A stretch of DNA of 22,534 bases from Desulfuromonas sp. SDB (GTDB lineage: Bacteria; SDB-A). The position numbers were made by a program, and so were the translations under genes. The notes under the pieces are model-generated. The model searched no databases. It saw only the letters and a list, made by a program, of their open reading frames with translations, and was not told the origin of the DNA. Location: the NCBI GenBank assembly GCA_001412365.1, contig LKUE01000212.1, positions 1-22,534 on the forward strand, read 5' to 3'. Positions 1 through 7,179 of the stretch are shown here, in pieces; position 1 is the first letter of the stretch; each line of letters starts with the position of its first letter.

Positions 1-155
1 CAGACTTCATAGGTAACCGGGCTTCCAGTACAGTTGACCTCCTAGCCACGATGGTTATCAATGACCTGGTTAAGGTTTTATCCTGGTATGATAATGAAAT
101 GGGATATTCCAATACAGTGGTGGAATTGATAAAGATGATGATCAAAGGCGGATAA
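1..155 (+). CDS. gap: Glyceraldehyde-3-phosphate dehydrogenase, C-terminal fragment (gene starts before the window)
   Basis: Only the last 50 codons are present, read in the frame starting at base 3 and ending with TAA at 153-155. The peptide contains the C-terminal signature WYDNEMGYS found in phosphorylating GAPDHs, preceded by a segment (TMVINDLVKVLSW) typical of the last strand and helix. The enzyme oxidises glyceraldehyde-3-phosphate to 1,3-bisphosphoglycerate with NAD(P) and phosphate in the cytoplasm. Its product is the substrate of the phosphoglycerate kinase encoded 50 bases downstream, so gap-pgk-tpiA form a classical lower-glycolysis cluster. The catalytic Cys and the Rossmann domain lie outside the window, so cofactor preference cannot be judged. 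Confidence 0.95.
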   Translation, partial: DFIGNRASSTVDLLATMVINDLVKVLSWYDNEMGYSNTVVELIKMMIKGG

Positions 156-205
156 TGATCTGATTGTTTGGAATTAACCAATAAACTTGTAGACAGAGAG
201 TTGAT

Positions 206-1420
206 ATGGAAGATTTTCTGACCATTGAGGATATTGATGTAACCGGAAAAACAGTATTGCTTAGAGGTGATTTCAATGTTCCTCTGGATAAACAAAGTGG
301 TCAAATTACTGACCAAAGAAGGTTGGAAGCAGCCTTACCCACTATTGAGTATCTATTATTGAAAAATGCCAAAGTTATTGCCTGTAGCCATATGGGTAGA
401 CCGAAGGGAGAAAAAGTTCCGGCATTGTCCTTGAAAATTGTAGCAGATAAATTTTCTCAGTTAGTAGATAATCCAGTGAAGTTTGTTGATGACTGCATCG
501 GGGAAAAGGTGGATAAGGCGAAAAGTGAATTGAATCCCGGAGAAATGCTGATCTTGGAAAATCTTCGTTTTTACCCCCAGGAGAAAGCCAATGATGTTAA
601 CTTCTCCCAACAACTGGCTCGAGGCATTGATATTTATGTCAATGATGCTTTCGGCACTGCCCATAGAGCGCATGCTTCTACGGTAGGAGTGGCTAATATT
701 TTTAAGGAAAAGGGTTTATCCCTGGCTGGTTTTCTGATGATCAAAGAAATTAAGTATTTATCTGCAGCAATTAAACATTACACCCGTCCGGTAATAGCTA
801 TTCTGGGTGGATCTAAAATTAAAGGGAAGATAGAGTTAATTGAAAATTTCAGCAGTTTTGTTGATTCTCTGCTGATAGGGGGAGGAATGGTGTATACCTT
901 TCTTAAAGCACAAGGTTATAATATAGGAAAATCAATTTTAGATGAAGATTCAATACCGGTAGCCAGAAATATACTGTCCCACATAGGAAGAGAGGCGAAA
1001 GTTAATTTTATTATCCCTGCAGACAGTATTACTGCCGAACAGATAAAAGAACATGCTGATTGTCAGGTTTATCAGAATGATGAAATCCCTGATCAAGCCA
1101 TTGGCGTAGACATCGGACCATTAACTGTAAAAATTTTCAAACAAGCTATTGAGAATGCTAAGACCATAATTTGGAACGGTCCCATGGGAATATTTGAAAT
1201 AGATTGTTTTGCTGAAGGTACCCGGCAGGTAGCCCAGGCAGTTGCCCGGGCAACTGATCAAGGGGCACTTAGTGTTTTAGGAGGAGGGGATACTGCAGCA
1301 GCAGTTGCAAAATTTGACATGGAAGATAACTTTTCTCACATATCCACAGGAGGGGGAGCATCTCTGGAATATATGTCCGGGAGAAGCTTACCTGCTTTAC
1401 AAGCATTAAACTCGAGGTAG
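206..1420 (+). CDS. pgk: Phosphoglycerate kinase
   Basis: A 404-residue protein of normal bacterial PGK length. It transfers the acyl phosphate of 1,3-bisphosphoglycerate to ADP, giving ATP and 3-phosphoglycerate. Visible family motifs are RGDFNVPLD near residue 20, HMGRPKG near 62, NDAFGTAHRAHAST near 146, a GGSKIKGKI segment corresponding to the usual GGAKVxDK nucleotide-domain motif, NGPMGIFE, GGGDTAAAV and STGGGASLEY near the C-terminus. The ATG at 206 is preceded by a purine-rich AGAGAG about 5 bases upstream, and the N-terminus aligns with the conserved family start. It lies 50 bases after gap and 4 bases before tpiA, so co-transcription and translational coupling with tpiA are likely. 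The change of Ala to Ser and the inserted KG in the GGSK motif are mild divergences. Confidence 0.97.
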   Translation: MEDFLTIEDIDVTGKTVLLRGDFNVPLDKQSGQITDQRRLEAALPTIEYLLLKNAKVIACSHMGRPKGEKVPALSLKIVADKFSQLVDNPVKFVDDCIGEKVDKAKSELNPGEMLILENLRFYPQEKANDVNFSQQLARGIDIYVNDAFGTAHRAHASTVGVANIFKEKGLSLAGFLMIKEIKYLSAAIKHYTRPVIAILGGSKIKGKIELIENFSSFVDSLLIGGGMVYTFLKAQGYNIGKSILDEDSIPVARNILSHIGREAKVNFIIPADSITAEQIKEHADCQVYQNDEIPDQAIGVDIGPLTVKIFKQAIENAKTIIWNGPMGIFEIDCFAEGTRQVAQAVARATDQGALSVLGGGDTAAAVAKFDMEDNFSHISTGGGASLEYMSGRSLPALQALNSR

Positions 1421-1424
1421 TTCT

Positions 1425-2183
1425 ATGAATAAATGGATTTGCGGTAACTGGAAAATGAATGGAACCCTGGCTGAATCAATATCCTGGGCTAAACAGGCAG
1501 AGTACACCGCTGAGCAGAATCGGGAAGTTATGGTTGGAATCGCTCCCAGTTTATTCAGCATAAACGCCATAATCAGTGAAGTAAAGCCCCAAAGCTTATT
1601 AGTGGGAGCTCAAAACTGTCATTGGTCTGAATCCGGTGCTTTTACCGGTGAAACTTCCCCTGCCAGTTTACAGCAAATAGGATGCCATTTTGTAATATTA
1701 GGTCACTCTGAGCGCAGACATATATTTGGGGAAACTGACCAGTTAATTTCCCGCAGAATTAAAGGAGCTCTTGAACATAATTTAAATGTAATTTTGTGTG
1801 TGGGGGAAACTTTAAATCAAAGAGAGCAAAATAAAACAATAGAAATAATTAAAAATCAGCTTGCAAATAGCTTAAAAGATATTAAAATAGATGACTTTAA
1901 CAACATCACAATTGCTTATGAACCAGTGTGGGCTATTGGTACAGGTAGAGTTGCATCACCTGACCAAGCCCAGGAAGTTCATAGCTACATCAGGGAATAC
2001 TTAGGCAGTATTTCCCCTCAGTTAAAAGAAAAGGTTAGGATTTTATACGGAGGCAGTGTCAAACCTGAAAATTGGAGTGATCTTAACCAAATGAATGATA
2101 TAGACGGAGCATTAGTAGGAGGAGCAAGTTTGATTCCGGATAAATTCAGATCAATTGTTGAAATTAGTAACAAAGGAGAATAA
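1425..2183 (+). CDS. tpiA: Triosephosphate isomerase
   Basis: A 252-residue TIM barrel that interconverts dihydroxyacetone phosphate and glyceraldehyde-3-phosphate. All catalytic landmarks are present: N and K in GNWKMNGT at the N-terminus, the electrophilic His in GHSERR near residue 96, the catalytic Glu in AYEPVWAIGTG with the mobile loop just after it, and phosphate-binding GGSVKPEN and GGASL near the C-terminus. The start ATG follows an SD GAGGT at 1414-1418 that overlaps the pgk stop codon, so translation is probably coupled to pgk. secG begins 2 bases after its stop. There are no anomalies. Confidence 0.98.
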   Translation: MNKWICGNWKMNGTLAESISWAKQAEYTAEQNREVMVGIAPSLFSINAIISEVKPQSLLVGAQNCHWSESGAFTGETSPASLQQIGCHFVILGHSERRHIFGETDQLISRRIKGALEHNLNVILCVGETLNQREQNKTIEIIKNQLANSLKDIKIDDFNNITIAYEPVWAIGTGRVASPDQAQEVHSYIREYLGSISPQLKEKVRILYGGSVKPENWSDLNQMNDIDGALVGGASLIPDKFRSIVEISNKGE

Positions 2184-2185
2184 TC

Positions 2186-2731
2186 TTGTTTGCGGTGATT
2201 TTAGCTATACATATTATTATTGCAGTTTTACTCATTATAATGGTTTTAGTTCAGCAATCCCAGGGAGGAGGCTTATCCGGAGTGTTTGGAGGGATGGGAA
2301 GCAATATGTTCGGAGGAAGCGGAGGAGCTTCTTTCATGATTAAAACTACTTCAGTATTAGCCGGATTATTTGGGTTAACCACGATATTGTTAGTATTAGT
2401 GGGAGGAAGGAGAATTCCTGGCTCAGCAGAGAATATCCAGCAGTATCAAAGCACCGGTTCGGGAGATATTGAGCTGCAGCCCTATGTTAGTGAAATGAAT
2501 GTTACCGATACCGCTTTTAGCGATTCCCTTGAACAAGATTCACTTTCCCAGTTGTTAACCGGTATTGGCGAAGATAGTGCAAGCCAGGATATTCCCGGTG
2601 ATTCTCTGATGGAGGAACCTGCAGATTCATCAATGATGATGCTGCCGGAAAGCATTAATGTTGATTCCTCTACCCCGGAGCAGATTATGGACACAGCTAC
2701 TTTGTTGTTAACCCCGGATTCAATACCTTAA
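2186..2731 (+). CDS. secG: Protein translocase subunit SecG with a long acidic C-terminal tail
   Basis: A 181-residue protein. The first ~76 residues look like SecG, a small SecYEG subunit of the inner membrane: transmembrane helix at about 3-22, the conserved VLVQQSQGGGLSG motif, a Gly/Met-rich loop (FGGMGSNMFGGSGGASF), and a second helix at about 55-73 ending in GGRR. The start is TTG at 2186 with a strong SD (AAAGGAGA) ending about 6 bases upstream and directly after tpiA. The tpiA-secG order is common in bacteria. Residues 77-181 are rich in Ser, Asp, Glu, Pro and Met and contain no Lys, Arg or His. With the usual SecG topology (both ends outside the cytoplasm) this tail would be periplasmic. 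That extension is far beyond the usual length, and its role is unknown. Confidence 0.93.
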   Translation: MFAVILAIHIIIAVLLIIMVLVQQSQGGGLSGVFGGMGSNMFGGSGGASFMIKTTSVLAGLFGLTTILLVLVGGRRIPGSAENIQQYQSTGSGDIELQPYVSEMNVTDTAFSDSLEQDSLSQLLTGIGEDSASQDIPGDSLMEEPADSSMMMLPESINVDSSTPEQIMDTATLLLTPDSIP

Positions 2732-2743
2732 AGGAGAATATTT

Positions 2744-3070
2744 ATGAATTCTGAAAATAAGTATGCTATTGTTGAATTGAAATCAGGTGTTCAGGAAAAA
2801 GTCACCGAAGGAAGTGTAGTAAAGGTCCCCGGATTTTTGGGGGAACCAGGAGAAAAAATTAGTTTTGATAAAGTGATGTTTTTCCGAGACGGCAAGAAAG
2901 TTCAGTTTGGCGAACCCTTGATCAGTGAACTGGCGGTTACCGGAGAAATTTTAGGACATAACACCGGTCCAAAAATCAGGGTATTTAAAATGAAAAGTAA
3001 GAAAAATTACCGCCGCACTATCGGTTCCCGAGAAAAATTCACTGAAGTGAAAATTTTAAAAATTGGTTAA
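2744..3070 (+). CDS. rplU: 50S ribosomal protein L21
   Basis: A 108-residue protein. Features of bL21 are an N-terminal [14 protein letters not shown] strand, a central FGEPLI turn, and a basic C-terminal region ([15 protein letters not shown] followed by FTEVKIL). It binds 23S rRNA in the large subunit. The usual GHRQ motif near the C-terminus reads GSRE here, and the normally conserved GGKQY at the N-terminus reads KSGVQ, so the protein is a divergent member. The SD AAGGAG (2731-2736) starts on the last base of the secG stop codon. rpmA follows 11 bases later, the conserved rplU-rpmA order. No room exists for a separate L21 leader element, since the gap from secG is only 12 bases. Confidence 0.95.
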   Translation: MNSENKYAIVELKSGVQEKVTEGSVVKVPGFLGEPGEKISFDKVMFFRDGKKVQFGEPLISELAVTGEILGHNTGPKIRVFKMKSKKNYRRTIGSREKFTEVKILKIG

Positions 3071-3081
3071 GGAGATATACA

Positions 3082-3339
3082 ATGGCACATAAAAAAGGAG
3101 TTGGTTCATCTCGAAACGGAAGGGATTCCAATCCCAAATTCCTTGGAGTTAAACGCTATGCCGGACAAGTAGTCAATGCCGGATCAATCTTGGTCAGGCA
3201 AAGGGGAACTCCCATCCACCCCGGAGTCAATGTGGGAATGGGCAGAGATCATACTTTGTTTTCGTTAATAAAGGGTATAGTCAGTTTTAATCAGAGAAAG
3301 AACAAAAAATTTGTTTCAGTATTGCCGGTAGAAAATTAA
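3082..3339 (+). CDS. rpmA: 50S ribosomal protein L27
   Basis: An 85-residue bL27. It begins [19 protein letters not shown], the conserved N-terminal arm that reaches the peptidyl transferase centre, followed by [20 protein letters not shown] and [15 protein letters not shown]. The N-terminus starts right at MAHKKG and so lacks the cleavable extension seen in Firmicutes L27. The SD AAGGAG ends about 7 bases before the ATG. It forms a pair with rplU and is followed 19 bases later by a tRNA-Gly gene that is probably on the same transcript. Where this organism places obg, which often follows rpmA, is not visible here. Confidence 0.98.
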   Translation: MAHKKGVGSSRNGRDSNPKFLGVKRYAGQVVNAGSILVRQRGTPIHPGVNVGMGRDHTLFSLIKGIVSFNQRKNKKFVSVLPVEN

Positions 3340-3358
3340 TTGATTTTAATAAAGCAAT

Positions 3359-3431
3359 GCGGGTATAACTCAGCTGGTAGAGTGTCAGCTTCCCAAGCTG
3401 AAAGTCGCGGGTTCGACCCCCGTTACCCGCT
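3359..3431 (+). tRNA. tRNA-Gly (anticodon CCC)
   Basis: A 73-base cloverleaf. The seven-base acceptor stem (GCGGGTA with TACCCGC) is perfectly paired, with a D-arm containing AGCTGGTAGAG. The anticodon stem TCAGC/GCTGA encloses the loop TTCCCAA, giving anticodon CCC, which reads GGG glycine codons. The T-arm is GCGGG-TTCGACC-CCCGT (its last pair is G-T) and the discriminator base is T at 3431. The 3' CCA is not encoded and must be added by nucleotidyltransferase. The gene lies 19 bases after rpmA. Its last two bases (3430-3431) are also part of the stop codon of the convergent TPR gene, so mature 3' end formation and antisense transcription overlap here. Confidence 0.97.
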
Positions 3432-4392
3432 AAATATTTTTCCTTAAAAATTCCTGGGCCTGTACTTTAAATTCCCTGGTATAACTGTCTGTAGGTAGAG
3501 AGAGAATCTGATTGCACAATTGTTTTGCAGTTTCCACGTCCCCGGTTTCCCGGTAAGCTTCAGCCATTTCCATGTAAACGTAAGCTAAATTCCCCGGAGG
3601 GACAATTGGTCCTGATTTTATCAACTGTACCAGGATTTCACCGGTATTGATAACTTGAGGAAAATCTCCGGTAGCCACATAATTTTTTAATAACGCCCAG
3701 TGAAAAGTTCTACTGCGGGGGAATTGCTGAACCAATTGAAGGGCGTAATCAATAGATTTATCTTTATCCCCTTTCTCCAATAGAAGCAGAGCTAATAAAT
3801 TTTTAGCGGCGATGTTCAGGTAGTTACCGTTCTCAGCACAATCCTGGATGTCTGCAATGCCTTCATCAATGAGGCTATTGTTCATAAACAGCGAACTTTC
3901 CAAAGTGCCCTTTAAAAATTTGTAAGCTCCTATCCCCAGTTTGGCATCATAAAGGGTATTATCTGATTGAATAGCTTGTCCTAATTCATAATAAGCAGGT
4001 GTAGACAGCCTTAACGCTCCCAGATAATTGCCCTGGTAGGCATGGTTGAGGGCTTGGGAAAAAAGCATTGCTCCTTTATAGAAATGTCCTGAGGCGGGAT
4101 ACCTGACCATCAGGTTTTCTGAAAGTTCAATGGTTATTTCGGAGTATTTATTGAAATCCTCCTGATAGCGGGTGGTTAACAAATCGTTATTGTACAGGTC
4201 ACATAAATAGGCAAGAAAGAAATAACCGGAGGGATGCTGGGGATTAGAATCCACCGCTTGATTAAAATAATAAAATGCACTGTCATATTTTTCCTGATAG
4301 GCGAAATTTAAACCCTGTTGTATATGTATCTCTGAATTAGGGGGAACTAAAACCGTGGACACAATTAAATTAAGTAAGATTATATAAGTCAT
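3430..4392 (-). CDS. Exported TPR-repeat protein of unknown function
   Basis: A 320-residue protein. The first ~17 residues (TYIILLNLIVSTVLV) form a short hydrophobic stretch that looks like a signal peptide or signal anchor without a lipobox Cys. The rest is alpha-helical with tetratricopeptide-like repeats, for example the helix pair GLNFAYQEKYDSAFYYFNQA at about 27-46 followed by NPQHPSGYFFLA, and C-terminal YVYMEMAEAYRETGDVETAK near residue 280. Such proteins usually scaffold protein contacts; no enzymatic motif is seen. The start ATG overlaps the coaE stop (ATGA) and has an AAAGGA SD, so it is coupled to coaE. The stop codon TAG at 3432-3430 overlaps the last bases of tRNA-Gly. The specific function is not recognised. 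Confidence 0.8.
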   Translation of the reverse strand: MTYIILLNLIVSTVLVPPNSEIHIQQGLNFAYQEKYDSAFYYFNQAVDSNPQHPSGYFFLAYLCDLYNNDLLTTRYQEDFNKYSEITIELSENLMVRYPASGHFYKGAMLFSQALNHAYQGNYLGALRLSTPAYYELGQAIQSDNTLYDAKLGIGAYKFLKGTLESSLFMNNSLIDEGIADIQDCAENGNYLNIAAKNLLALLLLEKGDKDKSIDYALQLVQQFPRSRTFHWALLKNYVATGDFPQVINTGEILVQLIKSGPIVPPGNLAYVYMEMAEAYRETGDVETAKQLCNQILSLPTDSYTREFKVQAQEFLRKNI

Positions 4393-4976
4393 ATAAGATT
4401 CCTTTCCATTAACAAAGCTTCAATTTTTTTTCTTAACTTATTCTGGTCACTGTAACTATTGTCTAAGGTTAAGGCGGGGTAGTTATCAAATATTTCATCT
4501 TGAATTTTATTCATTTGATTAATTATATCTGAACTCCATCCTTTACTCAATAGCCGCTTTTTCCTCAAATTATCTGGAGAAACCATCCGGATAATTAAAT
4601 CAAATTGTGGTTCCAGGTTCCACAGAGGGAGAACTGCCGCTTCCAGAATTAATCGTGGATATTTCTTCATTTCTTCTAAAATTATCTTCTTCATATAAGG
4701 ATGCATTATAGAATTAAGCAATTCTCTTTTTTCCTGTTTATAGAATATCAAGTTCGCCAAAGCTTTTCGGTCAATATGGTTGGGGTCAGCCAAATCATCT
4801 TGAAAAGCGGAGATTATCTTTGATTTAGCTGGATTTTGTTCAAGCAGTTTATGAGCAATTTTATCCGCCTCAATCAGTTTAAAACCGTACTCAGCAATTA
4901 TCCTGGATGCGGTGGATTTTCCGGTTCCTGCTTTTCCAGTTACTGCGATTTTATAATTTTTTGGACTTGTTCCCAT
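4389..4976 (-). CDS. coaE: Dephospho-CoA kinase
   Basis: A 195-residue P-loop kinase that phosphorylates the 3'-hydroxyl of dephospho-CoA, the last step of CoA synthesis. The Walker A motif is GKAGTGKST at residues 14-22 (the family usually has GGIGSGKS). EADKIAHKLLE near 35 matches the conserved DADxIAHxL substrate motif, DRKALANLIF near 70 and MHPYMKKII near 91 match the next family blocks, and ILEAAVLPLW replaces the usual LDIPLLFE. The lid region WSSDIINQMNKIQDE lacks the Arg usually found two residues before the conserved Gln. It overlaps ispG upstream by 37 bases and has a weak purine-rich SD, with no in-frame downstream start that would preserve the P-loop. It is a divergent but probably functional CoaE. 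Confidence 0.88.
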   Translation of the reverse strand: MGTSPKNYKIAVTGKAGTGKSTASRIIAEYGFKLIEADKIAHKLLEQNPAKSKIISAFQDDLADPNHIDRKALANLIFYKQEKRELLNSIMHPYMKKIILEEMKKYPRLILEAAVLPLWNLEPQFDLIIRMVSPDNLRKKRLLSKGWSSDIINQMNKIQDEIFDNYPALTLDNSYSDQNKLRKKIEALLMERNLI

Positions 4977-6013
4977 AATCTTTCTTCCGCCTGGTCTGGA
5001 TTAATTTGATCAATAACTTTGCCTTTTTCAAAAAGTAAAACTTTATGTTTACTTCCCGCAATTCCAACATCCGCTTCTTTTGCCTCACCAGGACCGTTGA
5101 CGATACATCCCATCACTGCAATAGTAAGGTTTACATTTTGTTCCAGCATTTTTCGTTCAATACGTGCGGCAATATTAGGAACATCGTATTCGCAGCGGGA
5201 ACAGGTGGGGCAAGCAATTAACCTGCCTGGAGGATTGGGATTGATTTCCAAAGAATGCAGTATTTTCTGAGCTACGTAAATCTCATTAACTGGATCACCG
5301 CTCAGGGAAACCCTTATGGTGTCACCAATGCCTTCATACAGTAAAATACCCAGGCCTACTGAAGAAAAAATTGATCCGGACTGAACTGTTCCCGATTCTG
5401 TAATACCCAGATGAATTGGCTGATGATAGTGGTGAGAGTACTTTCGGTTAGCCTCAATAGTATTTAGTACGGATGAAGATTTTATGGAAACTACAAAGTC
5501 ATGAAAATCTTTTTCCAAAAAATAATCAGACCATTTAGCCGCGCTGAGAAATAGTGCCTGAGCAGGATGTTGATGATAAAGAGTTTGAAGTTCTGATTCC
5601 AGAGAACCGGAGTTAATGCCAATTCTCATAGGAATGGGATTATCTTTCAGTGCATTTAGAATTTCATTTATTTTATAAGTTGAACCAAGATTGCCGGGAT
5701 TTATTCTGATTTTATGAACTTTTTGCTCAATAGCTTTAATTGCCAGTAAATGATTGAAGTGAATATCTGCAATAATGGGGAGGGAAGACTGCTGTACCAG
5801 GGATGCAAGATTAGCTGCGGAAAGATCATCTGGCACCGCCACCCTCACTAGCTGGCACCCCCGCCGGGCTAAGGCATTGATCTGAGCAATGGTTTTGTAC
5901 AGATCAGAAGTTAAAGTATTGGTCATAGACTGAATAACTACCGGATTGTAATTCCCGATTTTTACATTTCCCACTTCTACCAATCTGGTTTTATTTCTGG
6001 TCAGTTTTTTCAT
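4940..6013 (-). CDS. ispG: 4-hydroxy-3-methylbut-2-en-1-yl diphosphate synthase (GcpE)
   Basis: A 357-residue iron-sulfur enzyme of the MEP isoprenoid pathway, converting MEcPP to HMBPP. The N-terminal TIM barrel begins with VGNVKIGNYNPVVIQSMTNT and contains RVAVPDD, ADIHFNHLLA and RINPGNLG. The C-terminal domain holds the [4Fe-4S] ligands: CPTCSRC near residue 268 and MGCIVNGPGEA near 306, with the conserved Glu in NGPGE. The length fits the short bacterial form without the plant or chlamydial insert. The start ATG has no clear SD, but a -10/-35 pair sits just upstream. It heads the ispG-coaE-TPR group and overlaps coaE by 37 bases. Its presence says isoprenoids are made by the MEP route. 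Confidence 0.97.
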   Translation of the reverse strand: MKKLTRNKTRLVEVGNVKIGNYNPVVIQSMTNTLTSDLYKTIAQINALARRGCQLVRVAVPDDLSAANLASLVQQSSLPIIADIHFNHLLAIKAIEQKVHKIRINPGNLGSTYKINEILNALKDNPIPMRIGINSGSLESELQTLYHQHPAQALFLSAAKWSDYFLEKDFHDFVVSIKSSSVLNTIEANRKYSHHYHQPIHLGITESGTVQSGSIFSSVGLGILLYEGIGDTIRVSLSGDPVNEIYVAQKILHSLEINPNPPGRLIACPTCSRCEYDVPNIAARIERKMLEQNVNLTIAVMGCIVNGPGEAKEADVGIAGSKHKVLLFEKGKVIDQINPDQAEERLWEQVQKIIKSQ

Positions 6014-6043
6014 AATAGTTGTAAATTTGTAAATTACTTTCAG

Positions 6044-6072
6044 ATTATATATGATTTGACGTATTTTTTAAA
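6044..6072 (-). promoter_or_regulatory. Predicted sigma-70 type promoter for ispG-coaE-TPR
   Basis: On the minus strand there is a perfect TATAAT (plus-strand ATTATA at 6044-6049) and a TTTAAA at 6067-6072 (4 of 6 matches to TTGACA), separated by 17 bases. The predicted transcript start would lie about 24 bases before the ispG ATG, leaving a short leader without an SD. The region is AT-rich, so chance matches are possible. Confidence 0.5.
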
Positions 6073-6083
6073 CATCTTATAGT
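6056..6083 (+). promoter_or_regulatory. Predicted promoter for ybbR-tsaD (distal)
   Basis: TTGACG at 6056-6061 and TATAGT at 6078-6083 are separated by 16 bases; each box matches 5 of 6 consensus positions. It overlaps the predicted divergent ispG promoter, so the two polymerases would compete. It would give a leader of about 135 bases before the ybbR ATG. Confidence 0.4.
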
Positions 6084-6134
6084 TTTATTGGTTAATAAAT
6101 GAATGTCAATATTAGAAAACTCCCCTATTACCAG

Positions 6135-6164
6135 TTGACTTTTTATTAGATATACTGATATTAA
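6135..6164 (+). promoter_or_regulatory. Predicted promoter for ybbR-tsaD (proximal)
   Basis: TTGACT at 6135-6140 (5 of 6) is followed after 18 bases by TATTAA at 6159-6164 (4 of 6). A TATACT at 6151-6156 looks better as a -10 box but is only 10 bases from this -35 box. Either could be used, giving a leader of about 55-65 bases. Confidence is limited by the AT-rich background. Confidence 0.35.
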
Positions 6165-6225
6165 GTAAACAAAATATTTATTTTAATATATTATCACTAA
6201 AATTAATCAAGGATGTTAGATACGG

Positions 6226-7179
6226 ATGAATCCATTTGTTAAGTATTATGTAAAAGTGCTAAATTATATGAGGTTAAGACATAATTTTACCTTAAAAATA
6301 TTGGCTCTGCTGGCTGCAATATTATTATGGGTTTATGTAGTACTGCAGAGTCCGGTAAAAAAATCTATTTATGTACCTATAGTAATTAACAAACCTGATT
6401 CATTGATCTACGATATAGACCCTCCTGATTCAGTGAGATTTGACTTTACCGGAAGTGCCCGTAATTTCTTTTTATTTGACCGGTTTGGCGATCCTACAAT
6501 AATACTTGATTTGAAGAATTTGAATATTGGTGAAAACATTGTTGAAATAAATCCCGATCAAATTATCTATTCAGACTGGATCGGAGTAAAACCGGAAGGA
6601 GAAACTTATATCAGATTGTCTTTTCAGAAAGTGGATAGCATTTACCTTCCAATTTCCTCGGAGGAGGTAATAACTCTTCCTCCCGGATGGGTAATAACGG
6701 ATCAAAAAATAACCCCTGAAATGGTATGGATAGTGGGAGGAAGCCAGGATTTAGAGGATTTATCCAAGGTGGGGATATCTTTGAACAAATGCAGTGTTGA
6801 TGAATTTAACTATAGTTATATCTGCTCCACTACGGTTGAAATACCTGAATATCCTACCCATCCTTACACCAATGATTCTGTAGTTGAAGTAAATGTTTCT
6901 ATGGACTCAATGATTTTTTATCAACTTAAACTTCCGGTAATAATTGACCAGAACCAACAATTTCAAGCCATGCCCGATTCGGTCAGGTTTTATGCCATTG
7001 TCCCCTCCCGTAATTTTCAGGATTTAGTGGATACAGATATTAGACTAAGCGTGGATGTACGAAGATCTGATATTCACTCTTCACCTTTGATTCTTGACTG
7101 GAATGGTGAGGAATTAGCTGAAACCAGCTGGTTGGAGATAAACAAAGTAAAACTAATTCCGGTAGAAGAGGTGGAATAA
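6226..7179 (+). CDS. YbbR-domain membrane-anchored protein (CdaR-like)
   Basis: A 317-residue protein. A basic N-terminus (MRLRHNFTLK) precedes one transmembrane helix at about residues 22-42 (LKILALLAAILLWVYVVLQS), followed by an extracytoplasmic region of beta-rich YbbR-type repeats. The segments SPVKKSIYVPIVINKP, PPDSVRFDFTGSARN and LPPGWVITDQKITPEMVWIVGGSQDL are typical of the family. In Firmicutes YbbR/CdaR binds and modulates the diadenylate cyclase CdaA, and the two genes are usually adjacent. Here no cdaA lies next to it; the next gene is tsaD, in the same reading frame directly after the TAA. The start ATG at 6226 has an AAGGA about 12 bases upstream. The family assignment is good, but a direct role in c-di-AMP signalling is inference. 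Confidence 0.82.
   Translation: MNPFVKYYVKVLNYMRLRHNFTLKILALLAAILLWVYVVLQSPVKKSIYVPIVINKPDSLIYDIDPPDSVRFDFTGSARNFFLFDRFGDPTIILDLKNLNIGENIVEINPDQIIYSDWIGVKPEGETYIRLSFQKVDSIYLPISSEEVITLPPGWVITDQKITPEMVWIVGGSQDLEDLSKVGISLNKCSVDEFNYSYICSTTVEIPEYPTHPYTNDSVVEVNVSMDSMIFYQLKLPVIIDQNQQFQAMPDSVRFYAIVPSRNFQDLVDTDIRLSVDVRRSDIHSSPLILDWNGEELAETSWLEINKVKLIPVEEVE

Noticed and set aside
165-185. Short inverted repeat TTGG...CCAA between gap and pgk as a terminator
   Set aside because: The stem is only four pairs with no U-run, and the genes are expected to be co-transcribed.
2482-2694. Open frame opposite the SecG tail, minus strand
   Set aside because: It has no SD or recognisable motif and arises from the Ser/Asp-biased codons on the other strand.
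3071-3084. AAGGAGATATACA before rpmA resembles the T7 gene 10 ribosome site used in expression vectors
   Set aside because: The flanks are continuous rplU and rpmA coding sequence, with no vector sequence, so the match is a chance SD.
6135-6156. Promoter TTGACT with TATACT
   Set aside because: The spacer is only 10 bases, too short for sigma-70 recognition; the TATTAA at 18 bases was used instead.
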